Assembly (NCBI GenBank): GCA_048772705.1
Contig: JBLWGC010000224.1
Span: forward strand, 62,001 to 126,000
Reading direction: 5' to 3'
Length of the DNA stretch: 64,000 bases
DNA from: Leidyana gryllorum EB-2025a
Lineage: Eukaryota > Apicomplexa
How positions within the stretch are numbered: the stretch's first letter is position 1; each line of letters starts with the position of its first letter. Below, piece after piece: positions 1 through 10,325 of the stretch. Under the pieces are notes generated by a model, which saw nothing but the letters and a program-made list of their open reading frames with translations, had not been told where the DNA came from and did no database searches. The position numbers and the translations under genes were made by a program.

Positions 1-1228
1 GCACCCCGCCTCGCCCCGCAACACGACTGCCACAGTATCATTGTCATTGACGAGTTCGACAACCTCTTGGCAGTGCGGCCAGGCAGGGAGACGAGGGACT
101 TTCATGATAGACTCTACAGTTTGTTTGATTGGCCAGCCGCTGTCGGCGCTGGTCTCACATTGATTTGTATCGCAAATACCCTCTGTTTGCCTAAGTTTCT
201 CCTTCCACGATGTTTCTCCCGACTTGGTGAGCCCTCATCCCCGTGACAGGACGGTCGGCTTTCATCATTTCAGGCTTCGGCCACATAAACTTTCCCACAT
301 ATACCTTCGAAGAGCTAACTCAGATTGTGCGGGATCGTTTCGTCAACGCGAAGTGTCCTTTAGAATCTTGTATGGATGAGTAAGTCACCGAGACGTACAC
401 AAAAGGACAAGTGACATCTCTGCCTGGTCAGAACTGCTCTGATCTTGTTGTGCCGAAAGGTGGCCGCCCTCTCGGGCGATGTGCGCTTGGCTTTGTCGCT
501 GTGTCATGCTCTGGTGAAAGAAGCTACCGACGAAGGTCGGAAGGTGACGCCGAGCGATGTTACTCTTCGAACTAAGAGTTTGTTCAACTCGGTAAGCATG
601 TTGCACTCAAGCCCGTGCCACCCGTGACCAGGCTATCGCCGAGTTTGCGGCAGAGCTACCCTTCCATACAACTTTGATCTTATTTTGCATTGTGCGCCTC
701 TTCCTTCGAACTACGATACCTGATGACACCCTCGGGTTTGCTGTGAAGCTGCTGGAAATCCGTGAAGTCTTTTGCCAAACTTTGAGCTCGTAAGCAAGAC
801 ATCGGGATTGCACACGTTTCCACACTCTTTGTGTAAACAGACTGAACCTCGAGGTCAATGATTCTCCATCGATCTGTATGGATGTGGAAACCCTTATGAT
901 GGACAGTTTGGATGAACTCTGCACTTCTGGTGTTCTTCAATGGTCATATCATATGCCTATGCGGGTGGAGATAACAACCCGCAGTGGGCGAGCAGAAAGT
1001 CGAAGGCGAGCGGTTCGCAGATGCGATCAGCAGGGCTTGCAGCGATGGGGTCAATCCGCTGTAACGCTTATGATGTCGGTGAGCCCTTTTCTTTCAGCAT
1101 TATCAACAGCTCTGATCCCAGCCAGCAGAGTTGATAACTGGCATCGACAATGGGGGCCAATTGAAAGCACAGACAGTGCAAGTGTCGATGCGAGCCCTGA
1201 AAGAGCAACTCAGTATCGTCTGAGGTGA
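1..1228 (+). CDS. Orc1/Cdc6-type AAA+ ATPase (5' truncated by window)
   Basis: Replication-origin licensing ATPase of the Orc1/Cdc6 family. The window opens inside the AAA+ core in frame 1: a Walker B stretch IIVIDEFDNLL is followed by a sensor-1-like ICIANT and, after two introns, a sensor-2 region ALSGDVRLALSLC with the GDxRxAL signature. Four short introns are clear: 227-273, 380-431, 592-631 and 790-840. The Walker A loop lies upstream of the window. The region from about 841 should be the winged-helix C-terminus but resembles the family weakly. The stop is uncertain: reading through gives TGA at 1226-1228, while a possible further splice near 1078 would end it by about 1135. Orc1 and Cdc6 cannot be separated without the N-terminus. 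Confidence 0.82.
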
Positions 1229-1254
1229 CTCACTTCCCACACCGAGACGTTATC

Positions 1255-1282
1255 CCATTGACCGACCGACCGACCGACGACT
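1255..1282. repeat. (GACC)n microsatellite
   Basis: Several consecutive GACC units lie in the spacer between the Orc1/Cdc6 gene and the first aldo/keto reductase. The remaining spacer, 1229-1423, shows no gene I can support. Confidence 0.7.
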
Positions 1283-1423
1283 CTTTAATGTTTTCATTGT
1301 TAGCTAGAAAGAACTCATATTGCTTGAGAGATGACCCGTTACACTATTGCTGGACAAAAGCGGTCCTCAGAAAAGACACGTGTTATCTCCTATCAGTAGG
1401 GGAGGTCAATAAGTACGGCTGTG

Positions 1424-2492
1424 ATGCCTGAGGAAGTACTATGTGCAGAGTTGAATAACGGGATGCTGATGCCCGCTGTGGGACTGGGCACTTGGCAGTT
1501 GCGGGCAACTCACGAGAGTACCCCAAAGATGGCGACGGAATGCCTGAAGGCTGGTTACTTCCTGATTGACACTGCTGAGGTTTATGGCAACCAACAAGCA
1601 CTTGGAGAGGGTATCAAAGCATTCCGTCCCGATGAACGGGAGAAATCAGAAGCCATCCGACTGGAAGGAATCGACAGATTTCGATGCGTTGATGTCCCAA
1701 GCTTTCTAACCAGTCTGAAGACCCCTCATGAAGATCGGGATTGCTTTGTCACTGGAAAGATATTCCCCCGCGGATACGTAAGTGGAAGAGTGGGTGTGCT
1801 CTCGACTTTGTGGATGATTGCAGCATCCCCCCGAAAAGATACGCGAGCAGGTGCAGAATTATCTGAGCCAGATTGGGCGGCAATCTGCTGACCTCATATT
1901 GATGCACTGGCCGGCCCAAATGACTTCATGGGCAACTCTGGAAGATATGACGAGTCCCAAGAACCACGAAATGAGACTGACTGTATGGCATACGCTCGAG
2001 GATCTCGTGGCAGAAGGCCTAATTCGTGCGATTGGAGTGTCGAATTTCATGACCAAACACCTGAAACCTTTCGTGGAAGAGATTCTTGACCGCAAGGGGA
2101 AAGGATGTCCCAAAGCCACTTTACCAGTCGTCAACCAGATTGAGCTCAATCCGCTCTGCAGAGCTTCCCCATGTCTACTGGAGTTCTGTAAACTCCACAA
2201 CATCCACATCACCTCCTACTCAACATTGGGATCAACACGAGCATCTGTTCGAACGCACCCCACAGTCCTCGAGCTGGCGGAGGCCATAGGACGATCGCCG
2301 GCCCAAGTGATTCTAAGATGGGCCTTACAGAAAGGCTACATGGTGATTCCTCGCACATCCAGTCCTGAACATGCCAGAGAGAACCTAGAATGCCTCTACT
2401 TCAGCTTGAGTCCAGACCAATTAGAAGCGATAGACGCAATCTATAGTGGCTTAGATCAACGCGGCTGCCCTGATCCTAATCAGGCTACTTGA
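1424..2492 (+). CDS. Aldo/keto reductase, paralogue 1
   Basis: NAD(P)H-dependent oxidoreductase of the AKR (beta/alpha)8-barrel family. Two exons, 1424-1777 and 1824-2492, split by a 46-nt intron, give 340 residues. The catalytic tetrad is visible: Asp and Tyr in LIDTAEVYGN, Lys in CFVTGKIFP, His in LILMHWP. Cofactor-side motifs IRAIGVSNF, QIELNPL and IPRTSSPEHARENLE are also present. The start at 1424, rather than 1421, makes exon 1 exactly 118 codons, as in the two neighbouring paralogues. Between helix 2 and the catalytic-Lys strand there are about 40 residues more than in a typical AKR. Substrate unknown. It is the first of three AKR genes in tandem (+,-,+). Confidence 0.92.
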
Positions 2493-2564
2493 GACGGGTC
2501 ACATCTGTCAACGTTGAGCTCGCCCCTCGAGACGGGTCGCATCTGTCAACGTTGAGCTCGCCCG
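2491..2564. repeat. 38-bp tandem duplication after AKR1 stop
   Basis: Two near-identical copies (2491-2528 and 2529-2564) begin GAGACGGGTC and end GAGCTCGCCC. They start at the TGA of the first aldo/keto reductase and differ at one internal base (CACATC versus CGCATC). They fall in the convergent spacer between AKR1 and AKR2 and code for nothing recognisable. Confidence 0.85.
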
Positions 2565-2725
2565 TTTGCCCCATATCGTGCCAGAGCCTACACTTGAGGG
2601 TTGGGGAAGCAGATTCCGGCCGAGGGGTGATAGTGGCTGGGAGGCGAAGTGAAGATTTAGAAGTACAATTCGTTGCGTTTGTGCAAACATTCAATGAAAA
2701 CACCCGAAGTGTTGTAGACACTAAT

Positions 2726-3786
2726 CTAAGCAGCCATGTTGGGGTCGGGGCACCCACGCACATCTTTTCCAGTGTACAGGTTATCGATTTCCTTGATCTG
2801 ATCGGGAGTGAGGCTGAAGTACTGAATTTCGAGGTTCTCCCGAGCGTGATCCGGACTTGAGGTACGCGGGATCACGAGATAGCCCTTCTGTAGGGCCCAA
2901 CGTAAGATCAGCTGAGTTGGGGTCTTTCCAGCTTTCTTAGCCATCTCCACGACCTTAGGATCGGTACGCACAGAGGCTTGAGTTGAGCCCAATGTCGAGT
3001 AGGATGTGATTTGAATTTTGTGCTCTTTGCATAGGGCCATCAGACAATCAGTGGCTCTGCAGAACGGATTGAGTTCAATTTGATTTGTCACAGGCAATGT
3101 GGCTTTAGTGCACCCCTTGGCTTTGCGGCTCAATATATCGTCGATAAGAGGCTTGAGATGTCTTGTCATAAAGTTGGATACTCCGATCGCGCGGATTTTG
3201 CCCTCGGCCACCAACTCCTCCAAGGTCTGCCAGGCACGCAGACGCATCTCAGGGTTCTGCGGGTCGGTCATCTCCTTTTCGGTGGCCCAGGCAGTCATCG
3301 CAGCAGGCCAGTGCATCAGAATCAGATCTGCTGATTTGCGGTTGATTTGAGACAGATAGTTGCTGACTTGAGTGCGGATGTTCTCGGGGCTCTGCAGAGT
3401 CTGTTTCATCCACGTTCGGGACCAATACTTACGTAGTCAGGGGGGAATACTTTGCCGGTCACGAAACACTCTCTGTCATCGTGCGGCTTCTTGAGATTGG
3501 CGAGGAAGGTTGCTTCGTCCACGGCTTTGAATTGAGTGATTCCCTCGACGTTCACTTCCTTCAAGGTCTCGCGCTCGCTCGGCTTGAAAGCTGCAATGCC
3601 TTTACCGAGGGCGGGTTGATTGTTGTATGCTTCAGCTGTATCAATGTGATAGTATCCCATTTTCAAACTTTCAGTGGCAACGGTGGTAGTGCTAGCCGCG
3701 GTCCCCTCGAGCTGCCAGGTACCCAGCCCAACCGCAGGCATCAGCATGCCATTGTTCAATTCAGCGCAGATGAGAGTGTTCACCAT
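2726..3786 (-). CDS. Aldo/keto reductase, paralogue 2
   Basis: Second AKR-family oxidoreductase, on the opposite strand, so its 3' end faces paralogue 1 and its 5' end faces paralogue 3. Exons 3433-3786 (354 nt, 118 codons) and 2726-3400 are separated by a 32-nt intron (3401-3432) at the same codon position as in the other copies; 342 residues. Tetrad residues are intact: Asp/Tyr in HIDTAEAYNN, Lys in CFVTGKVFP, His in LILMHWP. It shares the extra segment before the Lys strand. Two internal sections, IRAIGVSNFMTRHLKP and ending HARENLE, are nearly identical to paralogue 1, indicating recent duplication or gene conversion. Confidence 0.93.
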
Positions 3787-3940
3787 GTTGCCAACAGAGA
3801 GTAATGTAGAGAGTGAGCGATCAGGTGAAAAGGTGAGATGAGATGAGATACTGAAAGATTAGACGACTATGTCGTGCAATTTTCGCACAGCTCTCCTGGG
3901 ACAATGTCCCATGCACCTCCCTCCTCCGCCTCAGACATTT

Positions 3941-5003
3941 ATGACCCGCAAAGTCCTGGTCGCTCGCTTGAACAATGGCACTCTCATGCCAGCCGTTGGG
4001 TTCGGGACTTACGACTTACCTAATGATGAGAAAACGGCCAACCTAATCACAGAATGTCTCAAACTTGGGTATTACCATATCGATACCGCCGAACACTACC
4101 GCAATCAGCCAGCGATCGGACGGGGAATCGCCGCCTTTGTTGCCACTGACAGAATCGGGGTAAACTCTATCGACATGACAGGGTTGACAGCATTCGAGGC
4201 TGTCGAAGAGGATGAGTTTCTCCACAACTTGAGAGATCCTCATTCTGGTGATCGTGACTGCTTTGTTACCGGGAAGGTCTTCCCCAATGGATACGTAAGT
4301 TCACCGTTCGCACCCTCAACAGATTCTGCTCGAGTAGACTGATGAACTTTTGCGAGATCAAGTCAATAGATATATCGAAGAAGTAGGACGCAAGTCGGTT
4401 GATCTCATGCTAATGCACTGGCCAGCACCGATGACATGGTGGGCCAAAGAAGAGGAAATGATCAGCCCTAACAATCCTGACATTCGACTACGAGTCTGGC
4501 ACACTCTCGAAGACATGATGGCAGAAGGCAAGATCAGAACAATTGGTGTATGCAACTTTATGACCAAGCACCTGCAACCTCTCATAAATGACATAATTCA
4601 GCGACAAGAGCGAGGCTGTACCAAAGCGCGCCTGCCAGCTGTCAACCAAATCGAACTGAGTCCACTCTGTAGAGCCACCTCATGTCTGACCTCGCTCTGT
4701 CGATCACACAACATTCACCTCATATCCTGGTCTACACTCGGCTCGACACAGGCCGCTGTGAGGCAAAACCCCCAAGTCATCGCGGTCGCTCAGCAACTGA
4801 AACGCTCGCCAGCCCAACTACTACTGCGATGGGCCCTACAAAAAGGCTTTCTGATCATCCCACGTACTTCCAACCCAGATCATGCCAGAGAGAATCTGGA
4901 AATTCTGTCATTCCATCTGAGTGACGCTGAGGTCGATATGGTCGACGCACTATACACTGGAACAGACTTGCGTATTGGACCCGATCCGAACTTGGCCTCC
5001 TGA
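3941..5003 (+). CDS. Aldo/keto reductase, paralogue 3
   Basis: Third AKR copy, 339 residues, exons 3941-4294 and 4338-5003 with a 43-nt intron at the conserved position. The acceptor at 4336-4337 restores the alignment YTDELLRDQVNRY with the other copies. An upstream in-frame ATG at 3869 exists, but starting at 3941 (MTRKVLVARLNNG) gives exon 1 the same 118 codons as its sisters. Catalytic Asp/Tyr (HIDTAEHYRN), Lys (CFVTGKVFP) and His (LMLMHWP) are present. It is the most diverged copy: VCNF replaces VSNF in the central strand. Head-to-head with paralogue 2, about 154 bp between starts. Confidence 0.92.
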
Positions 5004-5340
5004 GTTACCCAACCTCTGAAAGCTCGATCATCTTCCCTTCTACTTTCGTGCGCTCACGCGTATCGACCTCGAAATTAAACATTGGCTCACGGAAACACCT
5101 GCATCACACATGCAGCGTGTCGCACTGAGCGTGGCAAGACAACTTTGCTCCAGACCCTCTGCACTACACTCCTTCTTACCAGATCTTTCTACCTATGTGT
5201 GCGAAGGACCATGCTGGTGTAGACCCAGAATCTGATGATTTCGAACATTTGAGCAGCTCTGGTAGTGCGGTTTCGGACTGGCGGGTCATAATAATCACAC
5301 GTGGAATTATAGTAATTCTGGACATCATTCAAACACCACT
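5004..5340. other. Spacer without recognisable gene
   Basis: This 337-bp convergent spacer lies between AKR3 and the IMC-like gene. I see no coding region with sensible codon use, no tRNA-like fold and no repeat. It probably holds the two 3' UTRs. Confidence 0.5.
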
Positions 5341-7253
5341 TCAGGTCGGACCTCGCCGATTGGCCGAGGCCAGTGAGGCAGATACAGCCTGCAGTTGGTC
5401 CAGGGTAGCCCGTTTTGTCAATGCAGAAGGTGACTTGGGAGATGGGGCATCTGGCTTCTTCATAATCCGAGGGGGTTCCTGTGAAGCAGTAGGAGTGACT
5501 TTGAAGGGGGCCAACTTCTTCCCCAAATCCTTTGTTTGTGGAGGAGGCTTTCCGGCTTCTTTCTTCACAATCACCAGCTCTTTCCTCGGTTCCGCCTTTT
5601 TCGGCTCCTCTTTCTTTGGTTCGGCCTTTTTCGGCTCCTCCTTCTTAGCTGGCACTTCCACGGTCTTGACGACTTCCTTGATCACCTCTTTCACCACGGG
5701 AACCTCTTTGATAACCTCCTTAATCACCTCTTTTACCACCGGAACCTCTTTTATAACTTCCTTGACGACCTCCTTCACGATAGGTGGCCGTCGTGACATT
5801 TCGTCAAGATCTTTCTGCAATATGGCTATTCGTTCTCGCAAAGAGGCTTCCGCTTTCTTGCGCTCAAGTCCTTCAGCTTCAAGCTCCTTCGCCAAACGCT
5901 GCTTATCCTCCAAACTTATCAGCAACTCTTCTGACTTGGCTTTGAGTTGGGCTTTGAGCTGCTCCAATTCCTTCTTCAGCCGCTGTGCTTCGTCTTCCGC
6001 AGCTCGCAGTTCTTTTCTCCACTTCTCCTCTTCCAATCGCCGCTGCTCAGCGGTACGCGACTCCCGTAGCTCGCGTTCGGCCCGATCCTGGGCAAGGGCA
6101 GCCTCAATCAACTCGAGTAGTTCTCGCAGTTCAGTCAAATCCAAACGAGCTTCTGGACTCGTACGACAATGTATTGGACAGCAGAGACACCGGTTGGCCA
6201 ACTTGGTACAACATAAGCCTTGGAGTTGAACCGGAACAAGATCTGATGCCAAATATCAAATCAGTCATCTGCTCACACTTACACATCTCTTCATCTACTG
6301 GGCAGTCCCAAAGATCGAAACGAGGACCCTCGATGTCTGAGCTTCTCAAGAAGGTAATGTCAGCACAGCGGATTGCTCTGAGTTTCCTCTCCATGGGAAT
6401 GGCACGCCACTGAGGGCTGAAGTGCAACCAACGGGGGTCATTGAACGTGACAGATAACCATCGTAAGTCCTCAGGAGCTCGAAGGTACAGGCTTGCATAA
6501 GCAAGCCAGCGTTTGTGTTCCGTCGCAATGGTCAACCACCGCAATGACAGCGGACTTTCTTTCCACCACCCCTTCAGATCACTCCAGTTCCCATCTGCAG
6601 TTGCATAAGCCAGATACTTGAGGTCTTGAGGGGCGTCCAAGCTCTCTAATCGCTTTTGAATCAAGCGCTGTCCTTCGGTTTGGAACTGAGACCCATCAAT
6701 TCTCGCCTGGATGGACACTCGCCCTGCAGCTATCATTCGTCCGTCGGTGAGGGCCTGCCTTAATCCATCAGCTTGCGTCCACAGACTTTTGACTGGGGAA
6801 TTAACCATTTCAATGAAAGTGAGTACTTCTGGAATCAGAGCTAACGGCCCAATTTCACTGTTCTCGGACCTCTTCCTTATTAAGCTCAGCAACAGATTGC
6901 AAATCACTTCCAGCCCCCTCAGCACACTTGGATCCACCTGGGGACGTAAGCTTGCCATCTGATTGTTGAGTTGGCACAACTCATGTTTCAGCACGTGGAC
7001 CTGTCGCTCAGCACATCTCATGATCTTGTCCTTTTCAGCAAGCTTCAAACGACAGTCTAAATCCTCCTTCTCCTCCACCCGAACTACTCTCTTGATTGGT
7101 CGTTCAGAATCTGGGACCTGCATTGGCGCATTCCGCAAGGTGTCCCATCGATCTTCCAGGGCCGGCGGCTCCCGTAGGTACCCCGCTGCCAGATGATCTT
7201 GTCTTCTTCCAAACTACGTCATGATGAAAGTTGTTATTAGCAGAGCTTACCAT
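5341..7253 (-). CDS. Inner-membrane-complex/alveolin-like coiled-coil protein
   Basis: Probable cortical cytoskeleton protein, 611 residues from three exons (7251-7253 carrying only the ATG, 6283-7213, 5341-6242). Introns are 37 and 40 nt, and exon lengths sum to whole codons. Order of parts: a short coiled coil; a globular section with repeated LxWL/LxYL motifs (KYLAYAT, LRWLTIAT, KRWLAYAS, LRWLSVT) at about residues 200-290; a small Cys cluster (CLCCPIHC); a long charged coiled coil; then three copies of a 14-residue V(V/I)KEVIKEVIKEVP-type repeat; then a Lys/Glu/Pro-rich tail. The Val/Glu/Lys-Pro repeat resembles the alveolin signature of alveolate subpellicular network proteins. It is imperfect, so alveolin membership is inferred. 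An ATG-only first exon is plausible but unproven. Confidence 0.62.
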
Positions 7254-7349
7254 TAGGTTAATATTTCAAATCATTCTCCAATAAAGCGGGAGTGCATGCA
7301 GGAGGTACGAAAGCACCAAAGCACTTGTCAGTTGCTTTGAACCTTGATC

Positions 7350-7718
7350 TCATATATGCGACACATTGACACAGGTGGCGTCTGGAGAAGTAAGAATCTC
7401 CTCAAATTCGTCCAGTATTTCAGCTCTGGATCCCAATAGAGCTCGTGCGGCAATAAGGGTTTGATTGGATGATTCAGGTTGCAATACGAGGCGTCGGCAA
7501 AGTTTGATCAATAAGCAGTAATCACGATGCGACATACTCTCTTTTGCCAGGGCAAAGAAATGACTGATTTCCTCTCGCCGATTGATTGCGGCCAATTGTT
7601 TAGCGGTTTCTGTCGATTGTGGAAAGCGGTGTCTGGTGGTCCTTGGTTGCTGAGACATGCACCCCGGTTCCGACGGAGGCTCAGTCGAGCATTGGGAAGA
7701 AGGTTCATCGGCCGGCAT
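7350..7718 (-). CDS. Small hypothetical protein (about 122 aa)
   Basis: Open frame from the ATG at 7718 (MPADEPSSQC) to the stop at 7350. The first 45 residues are low-complexity. The rest is a predicted all-helical stretch (HFFALAKESMSHRDYCLLIK ... ALLGSRAEILDEFEEIL) that vaguely recalls small helical-bundle protein-interaction domains. I do not recognise a family. The frame stays open upstream of the ATG to about 7811, so a missed 5' exon is possible. It is on the same strand as its neighbours on both sides. Confidence 0.45.
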   Translation of the reverse strand: MPADEPSSQCSTEPPSEPGCMSQQPRTTRHRFPQSTETAKQLAAINRREEISHFFALAKESMSHRDYCLLIKLCRRLVLQPESSNQTLIAARALLGSRAEILDEFEEILTSPDATCVNVSHI

Positions 7719-7918
7719 AGGGCGGCTTCGACGGTTTGGGCGCTTAAAACACGTAGTACACGTGATTGATAATACTTGGGCGATCGCACGTCCCCACACG
7801 CACTGACACAAGGAGCTCGATTACATGGCAACTGTCGACTCAAAAGTGCTGGGCAAGCTTCAATGTTATAGCGTCACAATAAAAGCGTCAAAATGATCAT
7901 CCATGTCCATTCTTTCGT

Positions 7919-8872
7919 TCATTCCACCGTGCAAAGAGTGGAAGTGGCCGGATGCTTGTGAAGGAGCGCGGCAAATTGCTCGATTAAATCGGCGTGTTCT
8001 TCACCAAAGCACTGCTTAACCTCAGCTAGGGTCTCCTCCTTGGTCTGCGATTTGGAGTTAAAGCGCCTGACTGATGCTATGAAATGCTGAAAGCTGTTGT
8101 AGTCGACTCGCTGGCGAACGAGTCGGAAAAAGTTGCGCGGGGGCGCGTCGCCGTCACGTGGCATCTGACGTTGAAGTTGGCCTCGGTGGTTCTGCGTCGA
8201 TGGCTCTGCGTGTGACTGAGTAGGTGACATGAGAGAAGAATTGGAGGTGGCGGGTGCTGTGGTGTTCTGAGTACCGAAAGTGGTGGCACGTTGGCCTGGC
8301 GAAGCTGTGGCAGCACCACTGGTGGTATACACATTCTCGCGGCCATATCTATACAGGGGATCAGGGTGTGAGTCTACACTGGAGGAAACATCGGCAAACG
8401 TCAGAGGGGCGTAGGCGGACACGAAGTCGTTTGTGAGAAGGAACCGATCCATATCCTCCTCCCCCGTATCGTTGTTCTGGATGGATGAGAGAACGGCATT
8501 TCGAACGTTCTCGAGCCGTTCGATCTTATTCTGGAGTTTCTTAATAACATTCACCAGCGCCTGGTTCTCATCTTTCAATGAGTGACCCCGTTGCTGCAAC
8601 TCATGGACCTCGTGTTCGGCTGCCGCCAGCTTTCTGTGAAGTTGGGTAACCTGGAGAAAGTCTTATTATTCGCCTAATTATCGATGGTCCGGCTACTGAC
8701 CTGCAGTTTTGATTCGTCAACCTCAGCACGAAGAGTCCTAATCTCCCGCTCTAGAGATGCTACCTTTGCTTTATGTGCGGTATTGATCGTTCTGAACCCA
8801 AGGGCGAACTGCTCTAACGCACAACCTTGATGGTAGAAAAATCCCTAGCTTACCTTCACAGTCAGTGGGCAT
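7919..8872 (-). CDS. At4g15545-like coiled-coil protein
   Basis: Three exons, 8854-8872, 8701-8825 and 7919-8650, join in frame to 291 residues. The first intron (8826-8853) is only 28 nt with normal GTAAGC and AG ends. The N-terminus (MPTDCEGCALEQFALGF) leads into a long coiled coil (about residues 20-110). A Ser/Thr/Gln-rich linker follows, then a conserved C-terminal block FFRLVRQRVDYNSFQHFI with the tail pattern TKEETLAEVKQCFGEEHADL. That C-terminal block matches the eukaryotic family named after Arabidopsis At4g15545, whose role is not established. Splice choice is supported because removing all three candidate stops depends on these introns. Confidence 0.72.
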
Positions 8873-9051
8873 CCAATGCGAGGCTTCGTTCCCCGACACA
8901 GTTTTGGACATAGCTGGCAGTCCTTCACTCGAAGGGGTGGGAGTCTCTCCCCTACGGGGGCATGGGGGTGATGTGGGCATGATTAGACTGGGGGTAGGCT
9001 TCAGTGGCATCCACTGCCGTAGTGGAAAAACAAAGAAAACCTCGGCCGTGC

Positions 9052-10249
9052 ATGCCGCTCAAGCTGGAGGAGCTTGCTCCAGAGTCGTGGAGCCTACCTT
9101 ATGAAGGCTTTGGCAATTTGTACGGACTCGAGTGCCCAGGACGCTATGCAGGACCTTTAATGGGCGCTCTTGGAACCCATTTCCCATTGACTCGGCAGCA
9201 TAATCACGTCAAGCGGGCCCGCAAAAATGGCATTAACGTTCAGATTCTACTATCCGACTCGCCAGTGAGCTTCCTCCTAAGTAATCCACCCTTTCACGCT
9301 ACCCAGACACTCACGGCGGCTCAAGAGAAAGTCTTGTCGGATTTGGGGTTGGACAGCTGTCAACTGCGTCCGTTTAACATACCTCTCAATGCTCCCCGTA
9401 ATGCAGAGGAAACTAGGCTTCTCTCCGAGATGTATTGGCCCGTCGTATATCGTAAAGCACGGCTGGAGTGGACTCCAAGCCCGATACCGTAAGACTAAGC
9501 ATTGTAATGTGATCGGTGTAACTGCTCTCATGGCCGCTCGTGTCTCGATGGGGTCTCGGCAAGGATGTTGTTGCATTGTTAAGTCCCCGTCCGGCAGCGA
9601 TTCATAAGGTTTTGTTTGCAGGGACGCAGAACACTCCACCGTGTTCGAGCGAGCCAAGGACGTTTTGCGTACTTGGAACCGACCGAGTGACGAAGTGATA
9701 AAGAATCGGGTAGGAGCGGACCTTTGCGGGTTGCGGTGCCGATTGTACCTCAACGGAGCTGACGTAGCTGAGGCGGACCATATGAACTTCCAGCAGGAAG
9801 TGAGCAAAGAGAATACCAGTCCTCTCAGTCATGCGGTGATGTTGGCCTTACGAGTTTTGAGCGAAAGGGTTCGCTCAACATACAGCGGGGTAAAGAAGGC
9901 ACGGTGCGGTTCATCGGACGAGGACGATACGGCGGCAAGTTCGAGCGCAGAGTCTGTAGTAACTGCTGAGCAATACTACGCCGCCGATTCGGATGTTTAC
10001 ATTGTGGGGGAGCCCTGTCTCATGTGCGCAATGGCTCTAGTACACTCACGAGTTCGGGCAGTCTTTCTGGTGGAGCAGACGGTGGAAACAGATGCATCAG
10101 CTACTGGGGGGGAATTAGGGAGGTTCTGTCGGGGGGAAGATTGTCGGAATCATTGGACGGGAGGGTATGGTAGTTTGGGTGACGAATGGGCAGTGCAACG
10201 TTTGCGAGCTTTGAATCATCACTATCCTGTGTACCGCGTGAGTGTGTAG
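9052..10249 (+). CDS. TAD3: tRNA adenosine deaminase subunit 3 (Tad3/ADAT3)
   Basis: Non-catalytic partner of Tad2/ADAT2 in the heterodimer that converts wobble A34 to inosine in tRNAs. Exons 9052-9488 and 9622-10249 (133-nt intron) give 354 residues. The cytidine-deaminase-fold zinc site reads LSHAVMLAL followed much later by [12 protein letters not shown]. The HAV, in place of the HAE of catalytic deaminases, identifies the Tad3 pseudo-catalytic subunit, and the PCxxC cysteines are intact. About 85 residues separate the two motifs, including an acidic/Ser-rich insert. The frame extends upstream of 9052 to a stop at 8995, but only without an ATG. It is followed 76 bp later by alpha-tubulin on the same strand. 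Confidence 0.9.
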
Positions 10250-10325
10250 AGAGACAGCCCAACAATATTGCTTTTTGAGATCTTATTTTGGCGCTAGATC
10301 TCTGTTGCTTGTTCTGACTATCGTG

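Noticed and set aside
5536-5796. Plus-strand Phe/Leu-rich frame opposite the alveolin-style repeats
   Set aside because: It mirrors the Lys/Glu repeat codons on the other strand and is not an independent gene.
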